Shown here piece by piece: positions 36,169 through 50,013 of a stretch of 64,000 nucleotides of DNA. Every line of letters begins with the position of its first letter. Position 1 is the first letter of the stretch. The notes under the pieces are model-generated. The model saw nothing but the letters and a program-made list of their open reading frames with translations, made no database searches and had not been told where the DNA came from. The translations under genes and the position numbers were made by a program. This DNA comes from Otis tarda (Eukaryota; Chordata; Aves; Otidiformes; Otididae). The stretch spans positions 147,181,690 through 147,245,689 of the forward strand of contig CM048553.1 in NCBI GenBank assembly GCA_026413225.1. The letters run 5' to 3'.

Positions 36169-38076
36169 GGAGAAAAAAAAATAAAATGAAACAACAGATT
36201 TGAAATTAGTATTCAAGAGCTACTCAAGAGTAGATGACACTTTCTGTTATAGGCTGCCTTTGAACAAATGGCTTTTACAGTTCCTTCTCATGATAAATAT
36301 GAGACTGCACTGCTGACATTAAAGAACTCTTGCACACCTAATGTATGAGTTATAAATGCTGTAACTTTCAAAAACATTAATGTTAACCTGAAAAATCAAG
36401 AGAACCTTGGCTCTAAGTGGATCACACATAAGTATGGGCCTATGGTGTATTAAATGGCAAGGAGTCAACTCATGGAGTAACTAAGCTGAACACCCACACA
36501 ATTATGTATTGGACTAAAGAGTGCTTACTATAAACATCATATTATGAAGGACTATAAGCACCACTGGTAAGGATAAACTGATAATAGCAGAAGCAGAATT
36601 TATAATCCTGACTTACAAAAAAAAAGCAATCTGGATTCAACTCAAGAAATCATTACAAAAAGGGCTTAAAAAGCTAGACATAGAAATTTACAGCAAGGAA
36701 AGCACAAAACTAAAATCTTAAATCAGAGAAGCATAGACATAATGGTGTAAACAGGGAAAATTGTGCTGCCATTACGATCTACTCAATGTATTATAAATTA
36801 CTAAAATTTCTTATAAAAAAGAAGTTGAGTATAAGTACTTATAAGTTTGATAAAATATAACATAACTTCACATCTAAGAAATACGTATGGCCATCATCTA
36901 TTGCTTGTATATAGACAGAATGAGTCTCAAATACCTCAGCCGCATACATCCTGTTAATGGTTCTGTTATATCAGAAAGACAGCTTAGACTACCTGCACCA
37001 GAAGGTGCATTAACATAATGACTCAGGGACAGCAATTCCATATCTGATGAATTCTGTACTACGTATATTGGATACCTTTATATTAAGCAGAAATGTTTCC
37101 CAATTCAGGAATGCAAATGGGTAATAAAACTGTCATTCCAGAATTACTAAAAAGTCACAAGACTTCAGTTTTGTCCTTATAGAAGTTACCAACAAAAAAC
37201 ATGTTCACAAAAATCAAAATGTGACATACTGGGATACTAATGCCACTGTTGTTACATCATTTGACTTTACAGCTGTCATGTACCTTTAAAAAGCATTAAG
37301 GAATTATTAAAACCCCTGAATCCTCTTAGAGTTTCTCTCATTAATGTTACAGATTAAGCTAAAGAACAGGAATATTCACCTTTGTATGGAATCAGGTAAA
37401 TCACTGACTGTATATAAGATTATCCTGTAAATAAAGAGACTGCAAAGGTTATTCACAGATGTGCTTTAGTTGTAGAACCATTGTTTAATTATGCAGCAGT
37501 CCTGTGTCATGGAACCACAAACCTGTCCTGATCAGATGGGTCGCATGTTATTTTTGAACCAGTGTAAAGGACTGATCATGAATAGTCAAATATTTACATT
37601 GCTAGATCTTGTATTACTACAATGTGAATACTGGTAGCTCTGATTATGCGCCTGGGCGAGTTCTTTCTTGAATCCACAGGAACCAAACAGAGACAACGTT
37701 GCATTTAGAGGAATTATATAAAAGTATGTGAAGATGCAATAACTTTTATTCAAATTGTGCATACATCACATGATAGCCAGTTAAAAGGATTCAAGAAAAT
37801 GATGGTGTGAATAGTCTGGTGACCAGAAAAATTACTTTAATCTGCCTATTATCATTTTTATCTCCCTATAACATGAAAGATAGATAATGAAGTGAAAAAG
37901 TGAAGCTGAATACTATTTGGAAATCTGTTATCTTTTTCAGAAGCTCAGATGATGCAGGAGTAGTGATAAAGATTACAAGTTTGTTCAGGAGAACAACTAT
38001 AGCTGCTTGCTTACTTTTTCTGATTTAAGAGAAGTGGCATGACGTCCTGACAAGATGGCCTAACAAGCTCAAACAC

Positions 38077-38660
38077 TGTGGCAGATGCACCCACACTGAC
38101 AAAGATCTGACAGACCTAACAAAGAACTGACAAAAGCCCTCAAAAACTTCCCACCACACCTCTTGTCACACCCTAACAGTGGTAGTCAGCACGTATGCAT
38201 TTTGGTCAAAGGGCAGAGAAGTTGGAGTCCTCAGCCAATAAGGGGGCTACGTGACTATACTTGACCACAGATCAGAATCGACAAAGGTACAAATGGAGCC
38301 CCACCAGAGAGCCAATTTTGAGTTGGTCCTCTTCAGAGCAGTGAGTCTGCAGTTAGGGATTCTCCCCTTGGGTTGGGATGCCGTCCAAGGAAACTCCTTG
38401 AGGTTGAGAGCCCTCCCTTTATTAGATGAGTGATTGCGCATTTTGGGTCATCAGTCATAAACCTTATTAATTCTTAAGTTGGTTGTGTAATATTAACTCC
38501 TAAATGACATTCTGAACCTGTGGATCATCCATGTTTGTCAGAGTCTTAAAGCTGTTAAAATTAGAGTGAAACTTAGTTTGATTTTTTACCATCTTGTAAA
38601 AATAAATCCTGTTTGTAATTTGTTAGTTGATCTGGCTTGTTTTTGTGAGGTTTCATTACA
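38077..38660 (+). mobile_element. Solo LTR, family D, with AACAC target duplication
   Basis: A 584-bp element, TGTGGCAGATG to TTTCATTACA, flanked by identical AACAC at 38072-38076 and 38661-38665. A CCAAT box is at 38233-38237 and AATAAA at 38601-38606, followed by a ~54-bp U5-like end. This is the layout of a retroviral LTR reading plus. The sequence resembles none of the other LTRs here. It was recognised by structure and not by family, so confidence is lower. Confidence 0.68.
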
Positions 38661-40096
38661 AACACCTTATGCCATTTCTGCTAGAACACTGAGACTCCAG
38701 CATGAGTTTTCCCAACAAAGTAGCTGGAGATAATTATAGATTTATTATTCAAACTAATATGCCAGCAAATATAATACACCTGGGCCATGACAAATCATCA
38801 AACTCTTAGAACAAAACAACAATTATGCAGCAATTACCTTCATTGTCAGAGCTGGATGTTCAAGCTGAAGCTGATAAAAATTGCTGTTTACTTTCCAGTC
38901 TGATGCAAGACCTAGTGACTGCACTGCCTTTACAATCTGCTCCTTTATCCTGTCTGTATTTAGGGAAAGTTTTTCACTGGCTTTGTAGGACATTTTGATT
39001 ATGCAATGCTTGATTAATGCCTTGTCACAAATGGTCAGAAGTAGTATTTCTGTCACTACTTCATCCGCTACGGTATAGTTCCAGTCTTCCAAGCATTGTT
39101 TTCAAGAGTCCATTGTTAAATAGCTAACAATGATTCAAAGGTCACCTCCTTAGAAAGAGTTTTTCTAGCAGAATGTCACTATGCTACTCTCAAGCTAATG
39201 CAGAAACTGAAAACCTCACAAGAAATTTGAAAGAAAGCTTACCAAAAAAAACTCAGAGGGAACAGCTTGAAAGATATTCACTACAAAATGTCTTTGGTGT
39301 TCTACATTGTCAGAAACTTCTTGTTCAATTACATCTACAAATTTCTTCCACCACTAGGAAAAATTGATAAGTCAATAAATATTTCTAAGTTAGCAGAGAT
39401 TCTTTTTAAAAGATAGGAAATGATTAATAAAGGTGAATAATATTTCTTTCCAACCTTAAAATTCAGTCACAATGGAGTTAGGCTGCTCAAGGCCAGCATA
39501 TCTGTCTTAGGTAAAGCAGTAAAAGAATGCTAACACTAAGCTAAAATTAAAGGTATGCACGTCAGGATAAAATTTCTATGCAGCTACTCGCAGCACAATG
39601 TAAAATAAGAATAGTCAAATATTATTCTAATGTAATTCAAAGGCTGTCAAGCAAGTTTTAGGATGGACTTCTGTGATGTTCACTAAATGCTACAAGACTG
39701 CAAAGGACATTTTAAAATCCTTCACATTCTTAAGAAAATAAAAAATTGAGCTACATGATTTCACCTGCAGTGATTAATAACTAGCAGCAGCATGCTTCAT
39801 TTTTCTCTTCTGTAAGACACGCATCAGAAAATTATTTGCCTCCCCCATGAGTTTGCACTTTTCAGTGCAATGGAAATTTTTGCCCGTACATCTCTCTTCT
39901 AAGAAGAAATTAAATCCTCTCTTAGCTATCACTGATGCACATATTCCAAAGAGAATTGTTTAAGAATATAACCTGGGTAAAACTGCTATTTTCTAGCACA
40001 GCAGAATAAAATACTCCTATTTTCGATGCGGAAAAATCTCAGGACAAAACAGTACAAGACAGATACTTTACAGAAACAATAAGTGATGTAGTCAAG

Positions 40097-40681
40097 TGTA
40101 TTCGGTCTGGCTGGGTTGGAGGCAACTTTCCCCATAGCAGCCCTCAATGCTTTGCTTTGTATTTGTAGCTAGAATGGTGTTGATAACATACCAGTGTTTT
40201 GGCTCCTGCTGAGCAGTGCTTGCACAGCATCAAGGCTGTCTCTCCAATGCCTCCTACCCCTCAAAGGCCACTAGGCGTGGGGTGAGCCAGAGGTGGGGAG
40301 GGGACACAGCTGGGACAGCTGACTCAAACTGACCAAAGCGATATTCCATACCATGCAACATCATGCTCAACAATAAAAGGTAGGAGAATGGAGGAAGTGG
40401 TGGGCATTTGTTATTAAGGTATTTCTCTTCTGAACTACATGTACTGAGGCCCTACTTCCCAGGAAGTGGCTGGACATCACCTGCTGATGGGAAGTAGAGA
40501 ATTTTTTGTTGTTGTTGTTTATTTGCCTTGCTTCCATGTGTGGCCTTTTATTTTCTTTATTCAACTGCCTTTATCTTGAGCCGCAATTTTTTAACTTTAT
40601 TTTCTCCCTGTCCCACTGAGGAGGGGAGTGATAGTGCAGCTTGCTGGACATCTGGTGGCCAGCCAAGGTTAACCCGCCACA
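40097..40681 (+). mobile_element. Solo LTR, family B, with TCAA(G/T) target duplication
   Basis: A 585-bp solo LTR, TGTATTCGGTCTGG to AACCCGCCACA. The flanks are TCAAG (40092-40096) and TCAAT (40682-40686), a 5-bp duplication with one later change. It is the common avian ERVL-type LTR as I recall it: CTGAGCAGTGCTTGCACAGC near 40209, GGGACAGCTGACTCAAACTG near 40311, a decayed TATA (AACAATAAAAGG near 40370) and the GAGGAGGGGAGTGATAG 3' end. It reads plus, antisense to the host gene. Confidence 0.9.
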
Positions 40682-42529
40682 TCAATGAAAATGAAGAAAG
40701 AGACAGCTGTCTGAGTAAAAAGAATAGTAAAACATGCAAAAAAGAAAAATATTGAGTGAAAATTAAGATTTGTCCAGTGGGTAAACTGGGTACTTGCCTC
40801 ATGCAGTAACAATGGAGAAACATCAGTGGTAATGCTGATAAGTGACTATCTGCATAGTCAGTCATAAATGATGTAATAAATCATAAATGATAGATGCAAT
40901 TAGATATTTCTCATCACTGTTTTTCTAATCTGAGTTAGGTTACAAGTAAGTATGTATTATGGATAGAAAGCACCAATTTTACTTGAGAACTTGCAAAAAA
41001 TCTGGAGAGAAACAGGGCTAAGTAGATGATATTCAGTTTGAATAAACCCTTTACCGCATGTGAACAGTGTAAACTAGTCTAACCCAACAGAAATAATTTA
41101 AATTATAACATACTTCTAGAAGTTACTAAAGAATACAATAGGATGTTTTTAAACTACAGCCAATCATTACAATAAGAGTTTTCTTTATAAAATGTTAGCT
41201 ACTTTACATTCTTAGACAATATTGAATTTTATAAACAAATTGCTAAGGAAATCAGCATTCCTATTGCTGTATTTAAAAAAGAACCTATTTTTCAATTAAA
41301 AATACAAAACCCAATCTTATTTAAGCAGACGGCCTCTGATTCAAAATCAGGAGCTAAAAAAAAGAACAAATCATGCAACTATGCCATGGTTTTGTTTGCT
41401 ATTTGTAATTCTTACTTACAATTACTGCAATGAGGTGGGAGGGCAGGTCTTTGCAATGAACATTTCCAAACTGTACCCATCTTTATCAATTGCATGGGAG
41501 AAAATAACACTGTAAAGTAATTAATGAATCACTTTATCAAAGTGTCATTTTAAAATGTTCATCAGGGTATAGTATCCAAAGAACAGTAGGAGGCAGTGGT
41601 CCTGAGATCCCATAGGCCAAATGGTTTAAATATACAAATGTAAACTCTCTCATGTATCAGCCCATCTTCTTCATGTTATCTGTTATATTGTAGGTTATTT
41701 CTCCCTTATTAGCACCATATCTATGTTGAATAGATTGCTTCCTTGATACTTTGATCTGGGAAAAGAGCATGTGTTTGGTTTTTCTCTTACTATGTAAAAC
41801 GGTGTAATTGGAAGAAGAATATGTCTAGACATTCATGTAATTCTTCCCACACCTTTCCTTCAAGCTTCCTGTTCAACATAATGACATGGACACTGTAATT
41901 GCCTCTCAAATCCGCTACTGTATCTGTCACTCTTAGGAGAAATTATTACTTTGTTTTCACTAGTTTCTTTTTGTACTTTTCTTTGTCTTTCTCACTCTTC
42001 ACCCTTTTGTAGGCAGATAAAAGATTTACCATACTTTTCCCTTTTGCTAACTATCCCTTTCTCTGACTGTCACCTGCCCATCTTTCAGCTCTGCAAAATA
42101 ATGGAGAAGAATAAACAGTTTAGGATTACTAAAAACACCAGACTGGTAATCTGCCAACCTCTGAAAGAGTTTGTAGTATGTCCTGTGATACTAGAATTCT
42201 GTATTATTCACCTGGAGCAATCTAAATTAAGTGTGTTTTGATCTCATGGACAATGAAGGAAGTATGGGATTATTCCAGCTAGTGCCAGTCCAGTGCAAAA
42301 CAAATAATGGATTCAGTTGGAACTGGATATGGAAAATACCATCAACTCAAAACTCTTATCTCCTCATAACCTCATTTAGTCAGACTCCCTTTTCCAAGGG
42401 TGCAATAAGCAACTAAGGCTAATTTTCCCAAAACTGCAGAAGTACATCAATTCTAAAAGGAGGGGGGTGGGGGGAGGAGAAAAAAAAAGAAAGAAAAAAA
42501 AAGTATGGCTTACTATTTTTTAAATAAAA

Positions 42530-43410
42530 ATAATGTAGGATCTTTTATGACAAGGTCATCTAAGTTAGATAAGCAGGACTTTTCCCTCACGAACCCATGT
42601 TTGCTATGACTAATGACTGCATTATCTCTCAAGTGTTTTTCCATAACTCCCGTAATAATCCTCTCCACAAATTTACCAGGCACTGAATTGAAAACGACAA
42701 GCCTGTAATTACCAGGGTCTTCCTTCTTAATCTTATTGAAAATTGGACAATATTTGCCAGCTTCCGGTTGACTGGGACTTCTCCAGACTCCCAAGACTGT
42801 TGAAAAATAATGGAGAGGTCCCACAATAGCATTAGCCTACTTTTTCAGTACCCCAAGATTCATCCCATCAGGCCCCATAGACTTATGTGCAACCAGCTGG
42901 AGCAGCAAGTGTCCAACAAGTTCAGAATCAACTGGGAGTTCATTGTCCCCTCAGTCACAGTCTTCCAATATAGGACTCTGGTTCTCCCCAGGCTCGTCAC
43001 TGGTGTTAAAGACAGGGGCATTAACCATCTCTGCCTTGTCTATATCCCTGTTTGTGAGGTGACGTAACTCATCAAGTAATGGACTAATTTTATCTCTGAT
43101 CCTCCTTTTGCTGTTAACATATTTTAAAAAGCCCTTTTTGTTGTTGTTCACAGTGCTGGCCAGCTTGAACTGTAAGCGAGCTTTGGTCACGCAAATTTTC
43201 TCCCTGCAGTGGCAAGCAGCGTCTCTGTAGTCTCCTGTGTCAACTGTCCTTGCCTCCAATGTCCATACATTTTCCTTTTCTGCCCAAGTTCTAGAAGATC
43301 CCTGCTGATTCAAGCCAGTCTTCTGCTCCGCTTGCTTGACTTCTGACATTTCAGAATTGCCTGCTCCTGTACTCTTAAAAGATGGCTATTAAAAAGTGAT
43401 CAACTACCAT
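42530..43410 (-). repeat. Ancient CR1 LINE fragment, linker and RT start (minus strand)
   Basis: The reverse complement carries decayed ORF2 from before the RT (ARLQFKLASTVNNNKKGFLKY, cf. KKSFYRYV in younger copies; SKRRIRDKISPLLDE) into the RT (CPIFNKIKKEDPGNYR, FNSVPGKFVERII, SKHGFVREKSCLSNLDDL). The order is as in CR1 and there are a few frame breaks. It stops before the FADD box. Wording and decay indicate an old subfamily. Confidence 0.85.
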
Positions 43411-46400
43411 AAAACTCCAAGTCTAGAGTGGTCAGTAATTTGAGTGCAAGAGAATTCCTTTCTCCAAGGAGGAACAAAGTATTACATGCACAAGGTGAGA
43501 AATAAAGAAGGAGGTGACATACAGTTGTTCACAATCACAGCTAAACCTAATAGATAAGAAAGCCATTAAGAAAAAAGCAAAAGACTTAAGGTCTTAATCT
43601 ATCCTATTGTAATGGCATTGCATTTTGACAGTCTAAGGCTATAGGCAAGTCAGGGTTTGGAAAAGCAACTGAAAGAGTTTGGGAAAAATAAACAAAAAGA
43701 ACAATCCACAGCTTTCTGTGGTGCAACTAGAAGTTTTATTAACCCTGAGATGGTATAATAGTGGTAATTAAATTTGTATGGGCCTTTCTTACTCTGAAGA
43801 CCTGAACTTATTAATGTTAACTTCAACCATAGACAGCCTAGGGAAGACTCAAATTTTAGTGATAATATGTAGTTTAATATGCTGGGTAAGTCCTTCTTGA
43901 TAAAGGCTTTTTGTTTCCTTGATAAAATTGATTGAATTTGAGATGCATTTTTCCCTTCTTCTGTTTACCCCCACTCTGACATGTGTCCAAACAACATGCT
44001 GTTAAGTGTATGGAAATAAGGTTATGACAATGTCTTACTCCTTTCTTCTGTAGCTATAAGCTCAATCTGAGAAATAAACACACAGGTAAACTAACAGATA
44101 CTTGCAATACACGTAAATGCAGAAAGTAGAATTCCTTTGGTACCAAGGGATACTGCTAGGCAGGGACGTCAGTATATTGACAAGAAGGTGTTAAATCTGT
44201 TAAACAAAAGAAGTCAGAAAGGGTTATTGTAGGGAAAAATGTTGATGGAATAAATTTACTCATAACTGTTGCTCAAACACTTGTTTTATGGCTGAACTTA
44301 GGTTTATTTATGTCAGTTACTCTAATTCAAAAAGTTGGACTATGTTTATAAATCTGCTTGAGATGTCAATTTTTGAGATACTGTCAACATAGAATAGACA
44401 GTAACATGGGTAAAATGTCAGCTGAGTTACCTGAAGAGAAGAGCATACCGTTGCAGTTAATGTGATGAGAAGAATCTAAGAAGTTGCAATTTGTGATATC
44501 TTATATACGCTAGCCTCATTAGATGGATGCTAACAGAGATGCCCAGAGAGAAAGAAGAAAACCACAATTTTAACATCTAGCAACTTTCCATTTCTGGAAT
44601 GTCTAGGTTGAGATCATGGTACCTGATAAGTAAAAAGTGTGAGCAATCAGAAATATTGGGAAAGCAAATGAGATATGTAATCCAACACAGTCACCTAAAA
44701 TCACAGTTTAAAGTAAAGCCTGAGTTGTGTATCATGAACTAAGAATTTCCAATAGTAGTTTTGCCACTAATTCATGAATAAGTTCTGATTTATCCTAATC
44801 TCTTTTTCTCCACATATAACACTAGAATGACAGTGAGATTTTTTTATCTTGAAGTGGAGAAAAAAAACATTATGATCTTTGTTATGATTAGAAAATAAGA
44901 TCATATATATGCTAAAACTGAGATATAATTACTATGTATTTATTCCAGGCTTTAAAGAGTGTGCAGTAAATAAGGCAGAAGCCAACACTTGAATGATGAG
45001 GTAAAAAAATATTAAACAGCTGCTACATTCATCCAATGTAATGAACAAAGCAGGGAGCCTAAGGGAAATACTGGGTGACTGTATAATTAAAGACTGTATG
45101 ATGAACGTGCACACGGAGTCTGAATTGTGCTTTCATGGGTAACTTAGATTCTGATACTTCCTAATATTTGAATAATTGATTTTGCAAAAAGACTACCCTT
45201 CAAAAAAACCACCCCAGTCCTTGAATTCAATCCGTGCCATACCTAGCTTAAGCAAAAGGCAAAAATACAACATAATATTTAAATAAAATTTTCACCTCCA
45301 TCATATCATGTTTCATTATTAGTTTTTGAAAATAAACTACTGTAGCACAGACTGGACTGTAGTTCTAATGTTAAGCAGCTGCTGGAGAAATCCTAATTCC
45401 ACCACAGTGGAAAATTACCAGTGGAACTTGTGCTAGTGCTTCTCTCAAACACAATCTGTGCAGGTGCCAAAATAAGATGCAAGTGTTGAGAAAATAAATA
45501 GGTTTCTAATTCATACTTTCCTTGTTACACAAGCAACTCTGACTTTTAAAATATTACCTATTATATGAGTTAGCTTCTCACTAAAATGAAGAACTCACTT
45601 CAAATATATCAAAGCTGTAATTATGGACTTAGTCAGAATTTAAAATATTAATTACAATTGAGCTAAATTTTCTAGACAGAATTTAAAAAAAAATCACAAA
45701 ATACACATTTTTATTTTAGAAACATCTAAATTTTAAGAGAACAAGCACACAGTCAATCCCATTAACATTTAAAAGTAGATATTTTCTTTATGATAGTCAT
45801 TTAATGAAGAAGTTGTCTTGCTTTCAAAACATTGTCATTCAATTATGTATGCTTATGTTAGCATAAAAGGTATTAGACAGTCATCTAATAAGAGCTGCAA
45901 AAGAATGAGATTCAAATAAATTGAGTCTTTGGGAGTTATATGGTTTTTTACGGTCCAGAATTTATACGACATTTTTATCAAAACTAAATATTAAAGATTA
46001 TAAAGATCTGAGAGAAAGCTAAACAGTTACCAGATAAGATTTTGTACTTAGAATTTTGTTAAATGGCAGGCTATTAGCAATTAAAACATTCCTCTTTTTA
46101 ATGGTTTATGGGGATAAAGTAGATATCAAAGCTACTGCCATAATATTTCTCGCAACTTTAAGTTGTGTCGTTTAGATTTTTTTAAATGAATTTGAAATAT
46201 ATTGATGTGTAAAATGTGTATATGCAATCTCTTTAATTATGTATAAAAAGTTTACTTCTTCAGGACAGAACCTCCCTTTATAAAGTACCTTTTGAACCAG
46301 ATCGGTTAGAAATAAAGTAACTGTTGCTTTTCAATTATAGGTAGAATTCAGTTAGTTATTCTGCTCAGAATACTCCATTTTGCCAAAAAAAGTTAGGCAG

Positions 46401-46520
46401 GCAAGACTATTACGATATGTAACGCCTATCAAAGAACCATACATTTCTTTAATTTCTCCTTGTTTCTATGGAAGCAAAGTAGATTAACATATCTCTTTTT
46501 AAGAAGGATATGTGAGGTAG

Positions 46521-46945
46521 AATCACAAAATCACAGAATAGTATGGGTTGGAAGGGACCTTTAAAGGTCATCTAGTCCAAACTCATTCTATTTTAAAACC
46601 ATTACCCCTTGTCCTATCACAACAGGTCCTGCTGAAGAGTTTCTCTTCATCTTTTTATAAGCCCCCTTTAGGTACTGGAAGGCCCCAACTCTCTCAGCCG
46701 GTCCTCACAGGAGAGGTGCTCCAGCCCTCTTATCATCTTTGTGGCCCTCCTCTGGACTTGTTCCAACAAGTCTGTGTCCTTCTTATGTTGGGGGCTCCAA
46801 AGCTGGGTGCAGTACTGCAGGTGGGGTCTCATGAGAGTGGAGTAGAGGGGCAGAATCACCTCCCTCAACCTGCTGGCCACACTCCTCTTGATGCAGCTCA
46901 GGATGTGGTTGGCTTTCTGGGCTGCAAGTGCACATTGCCAAGATA
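46521..46945 (-). repeat. CR1 LINE 3' fragment with internal deletions (minus strand)
   Basis: It starts at the 3' tip (TCACAGAATAGTATGGGTTGG) and ends within [13 protein letters not shown]. Relative to the copy at 5902-6810 it lacks a block after the first ~60 bp (the RLPREVVE segment) and a ~50-bp block around 46682 (the LFSLEKRRL segment). The remaining parts are well preserved ([28 protein letters not shown]). Confidence 0.92.
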
Positions 46946-48103
46946 TTTTGGAAATTATGCAGCATGCAAATCTTCTTTATTTGCTAGAAGAACCACATAA
47001 TCATTGATCATGCATTTTTCAAAACAAAAACTAAATCAAAATTATGTGCCTAATTTTTGAAAGAGGAGATACCATATAACAGAAAAATCAGCTAGAACTA
47101 CAGTAGGGATCATAAGAAAAAAAGTGACATAATTAGTTGAACGTCATTCCTGCAATTTCAAGGACAGGCTGTTACATTTACTACAGTCATGGCAAAGAAA
47201 ATAAAAGCAGAGAATTGCATCAGTAACAAAGAAGGGAAAAGAATATAAAACAAGGAATTCCAATAAATAGCACGTCTTAGAGACTAAGAAGATACTATGA
47301 ATATGTCCACTGTTATCTAAAGGAAGCCTGCAAATGAAATAAAGAAACAGAAAACGAGAGAGTGATAGGAGGAAAGACACAATAGGATCATAGGTTGATC
47401 TTCAATGTCACTTACAAATTTTGCCAAGACATAATTCCACTGTCTTAGTGAAGACCAAAGGAAAGAAACATGCCTAACAAGACCTATCTATAACTAAACT
47501 AGCAAAAGAAGTGTCCCTTGTTCAGAGAAACCTCTGTACATACAGAGGAATCAAAGTTCAGAGTCTTTGAGTTCTACAGCTGAAAACTGTTTTGCCTATT
47601 TGAAGACAGGCATTAGAGGAAAAGTAAAAATCAGATAAATTCTAGCAGATGCCAGCTACTCAAGAGCACATTCAAGAAATCTTGCTGATAAAAGTATATA
47701 CCTACATTTAAATTTATAAAACTGATTGTTAAATGCAAACTCATGATGGCAGTATTGAAAAGGCTAAACTATCACCTTAAAGATCTGACTAATGCAAATG
47801 ATAATGGAATCTCCAACAAGATTTGGAAGCACTTAGTGAGATTCACTTCATCAATAATCAGCTCACTTCCACTACTGAAAGCAGTGGTTTAAGTGGTGCT
47901 TAAAAGTAGGAAAGTAATAAAAATGAGGTAACCATAGAAAGCATGAAAAATGAGAAGTCTAAAGGGTGACATTTATTCTTGGATCATTTAATAGGATGTT
48001 ATCCACACAATTTATTTCACTAAAAACACCCAGTAAATTTTTTCAGTTCTGCAAGACAGGTGGACATGAAGCACTTCTCTGTGTAACAGGCTTTGTGGTA
48101 TGC

Positions 48104-48796
48104 TGTGGTGGTTTAGCCTGGATCACCACACAGTTTCTCATTCACCCTTCCCCTACCCAGTGGGACGGGGGAGAGAAATTGGGAAGAAAGGAAAACTCGT
48201 GGGTTGAGATAAAAACAGTTTACTAAAAATACTAAAAACTACAAAGCTAACAGGATATAAGGATATTAATATATACAAAATATACAAAATGAACAATGTA
48301 CAATTTCTCACCACCTGATGTCTGAATGACCAACGCAGCCCGTCCTGAGCGGCAATCACAGGAACGACACCGAGCAGCAAGCAAAGGGGGGAGAGCAAGC
48401 TAGCAAGGTAGAGGGAACGATGCCAGCAAGCAAGAGAGAAGAAAAGGATGCCAAGGGTGCTCGAACAGATACCCAAAAAGAATGCCCAAAAAGAATGTCC
48501 GAAAAGAATGCCCCCTCCCATGGGCAACCCCCACTTATATACTGAGCATGACGTTTATGGCATGGAATACTCTCTTTGGCCAGTTTGGGTCAATTATTCT
48601 GTCTGTCTTTCGCCCAGCTTCCCGCATCTGCACGTTAACGAGACTTTAACGAGACTTGGAAAGCCAGACAGTGTCCTTGGTCTCATTAACAACAACTCGT
48701 ATCATCAGAGTGTTTTATAAACATTCTTCACACAAAATCCAAAACACACTGGCTACTGAGAAGAAAATTAACTCCATCCCTGCTGAAACCACGACA
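48104..48796 (-). mobile_element. Solo LTR, family A, with TATGC target duplication
   Basis: A 693-bp solo LTR on the minus strand, TGTCGTGGTTTCAGC to AAACCACCACA. It is flanked by perfect TATGC at 48099-48103 and 48797-48801. On the minus strand a TATATA box lies at 48536-48541 (CAGTATATAAGTGG). Directly downstream come three tandem 13-bp repeats (48472-48510). This is the only LTR here in the same orientation as the host gene. Confidence 0.94.
48472..48510 (-). repeat. 13-bp tandem repeat, 3 copies, in LTR leader
   Basis: CCCAAAAAGAATG twice, then TCCGAAAAGAATG (plus-strand reading), just downstream of the TATATA box of the family A LTR. Confidence 0.93.
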
Positions 48797-49868
48797 TATG
48801 CCTTTCACTAGTAATTCACCTTGTCTCTACCATTCCCATTCCATCACATGATATAGAGAGGCTATGCTTTAGCATGGAGTGCCACCCATGCTTCTGAAGA
48901 TGACAGTCCTATGAAACTGCTCAATATCTAAATTTGGTTGTTCACACCAACTCCATTAATTTAGGAGGAGTTTGACTGTCCTTTACATTGTCCCTCACTT
49001 GCTACCAATCATTTAAATTAAATTACAGTAACTTAAAATCAGATCTTAAAGCAAATGTTCACAATTTTTAGAAAATTTAATATCTGCCACTAGACATTTA
49101 CTTTTTCAGAAAAATTATTTAGCCAATTAAGTTGCCATAAAAAGCTGAAAAGAAGCGAAAAAACCTTACAAACCAGTTAGATCATTTTCTCATTTAGACA
49201 TGTGGCTGAAGGTCAAAGAACATATTCTATACTGAAACTGTATATTTACATATATTTCACCGAACAAAAGAAACTTGGATACAAAGCAAAATTCTGCTTG
49301 AAATATACTAAGTAATCTCCTCATTAAAAGAGGTTTCTGTGGCAAAAAAAACCTATAATTACTGAACACATTCATTTCTTAAGTATGTCAAGTATATTAC
49401 TAGCAGTTCAGTAATGGTGGCAGTGAGTCTGCAGTAGCGTGAAATTGTAGCTACACTGGACCAGGATCTCCCTATGTTCTGATGATTCAACTTCACTTTA
49501 TGCTTGAGTTACAATACAACAACAAAATCCCTGTAATTTTCTGTAGTTCCCTCCAGTGTATCAATCCAGGGTTCAACCCTACCATACGCTAGAATTATGA
49601 CAATTTTATAAAAGGAAGGAATATTTAAGTCTGACAATGGTCATTTACTTGAAACATGACAGAAAAAAAATAAATTAGTAAACCAGAACTACTAAATGTA
49701 TTGGGAAAAAAACCAATAAATAATCCATAATGAAAATAAACAAGGCTTTTCAGAGGTATCATAACTAATAAAAAAAGTAGAAAAGTAAATAAAACAGATT
49801 ATCTGATTCACACCATAGATAATAATATGTAAATTACTTAGCACAGTGGCAGTAGGTCTAAACTTAAA

Positions 49869-50013
49869 GAATCACAGAATAGTTTGGGTTGGAAGGGATC
49901 TTTAAAGTTTGTCTAGTACAACTTCCCTGCAAGGAGCAGGGACATCTTCAACTAGATCAGGTTACTCAGAGACCCATCCAACCTGACCTCGAATGTTTCC
50001 AGGGATGGGGCAT
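49869..50013 (-). repeat. CR1 LINE 3' end, left of the nested LTR
   Basis: The 3' ~145 bp of a CR1 on the minus strand (AGAATCACAGAATAGTTTGG up to ...GGGATGGGGCAT). It is interrupted by the LTR at 50014. The same CR1 seems to continue at 51152 but with about 0.7 kb missing. Confidence 0.92.
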
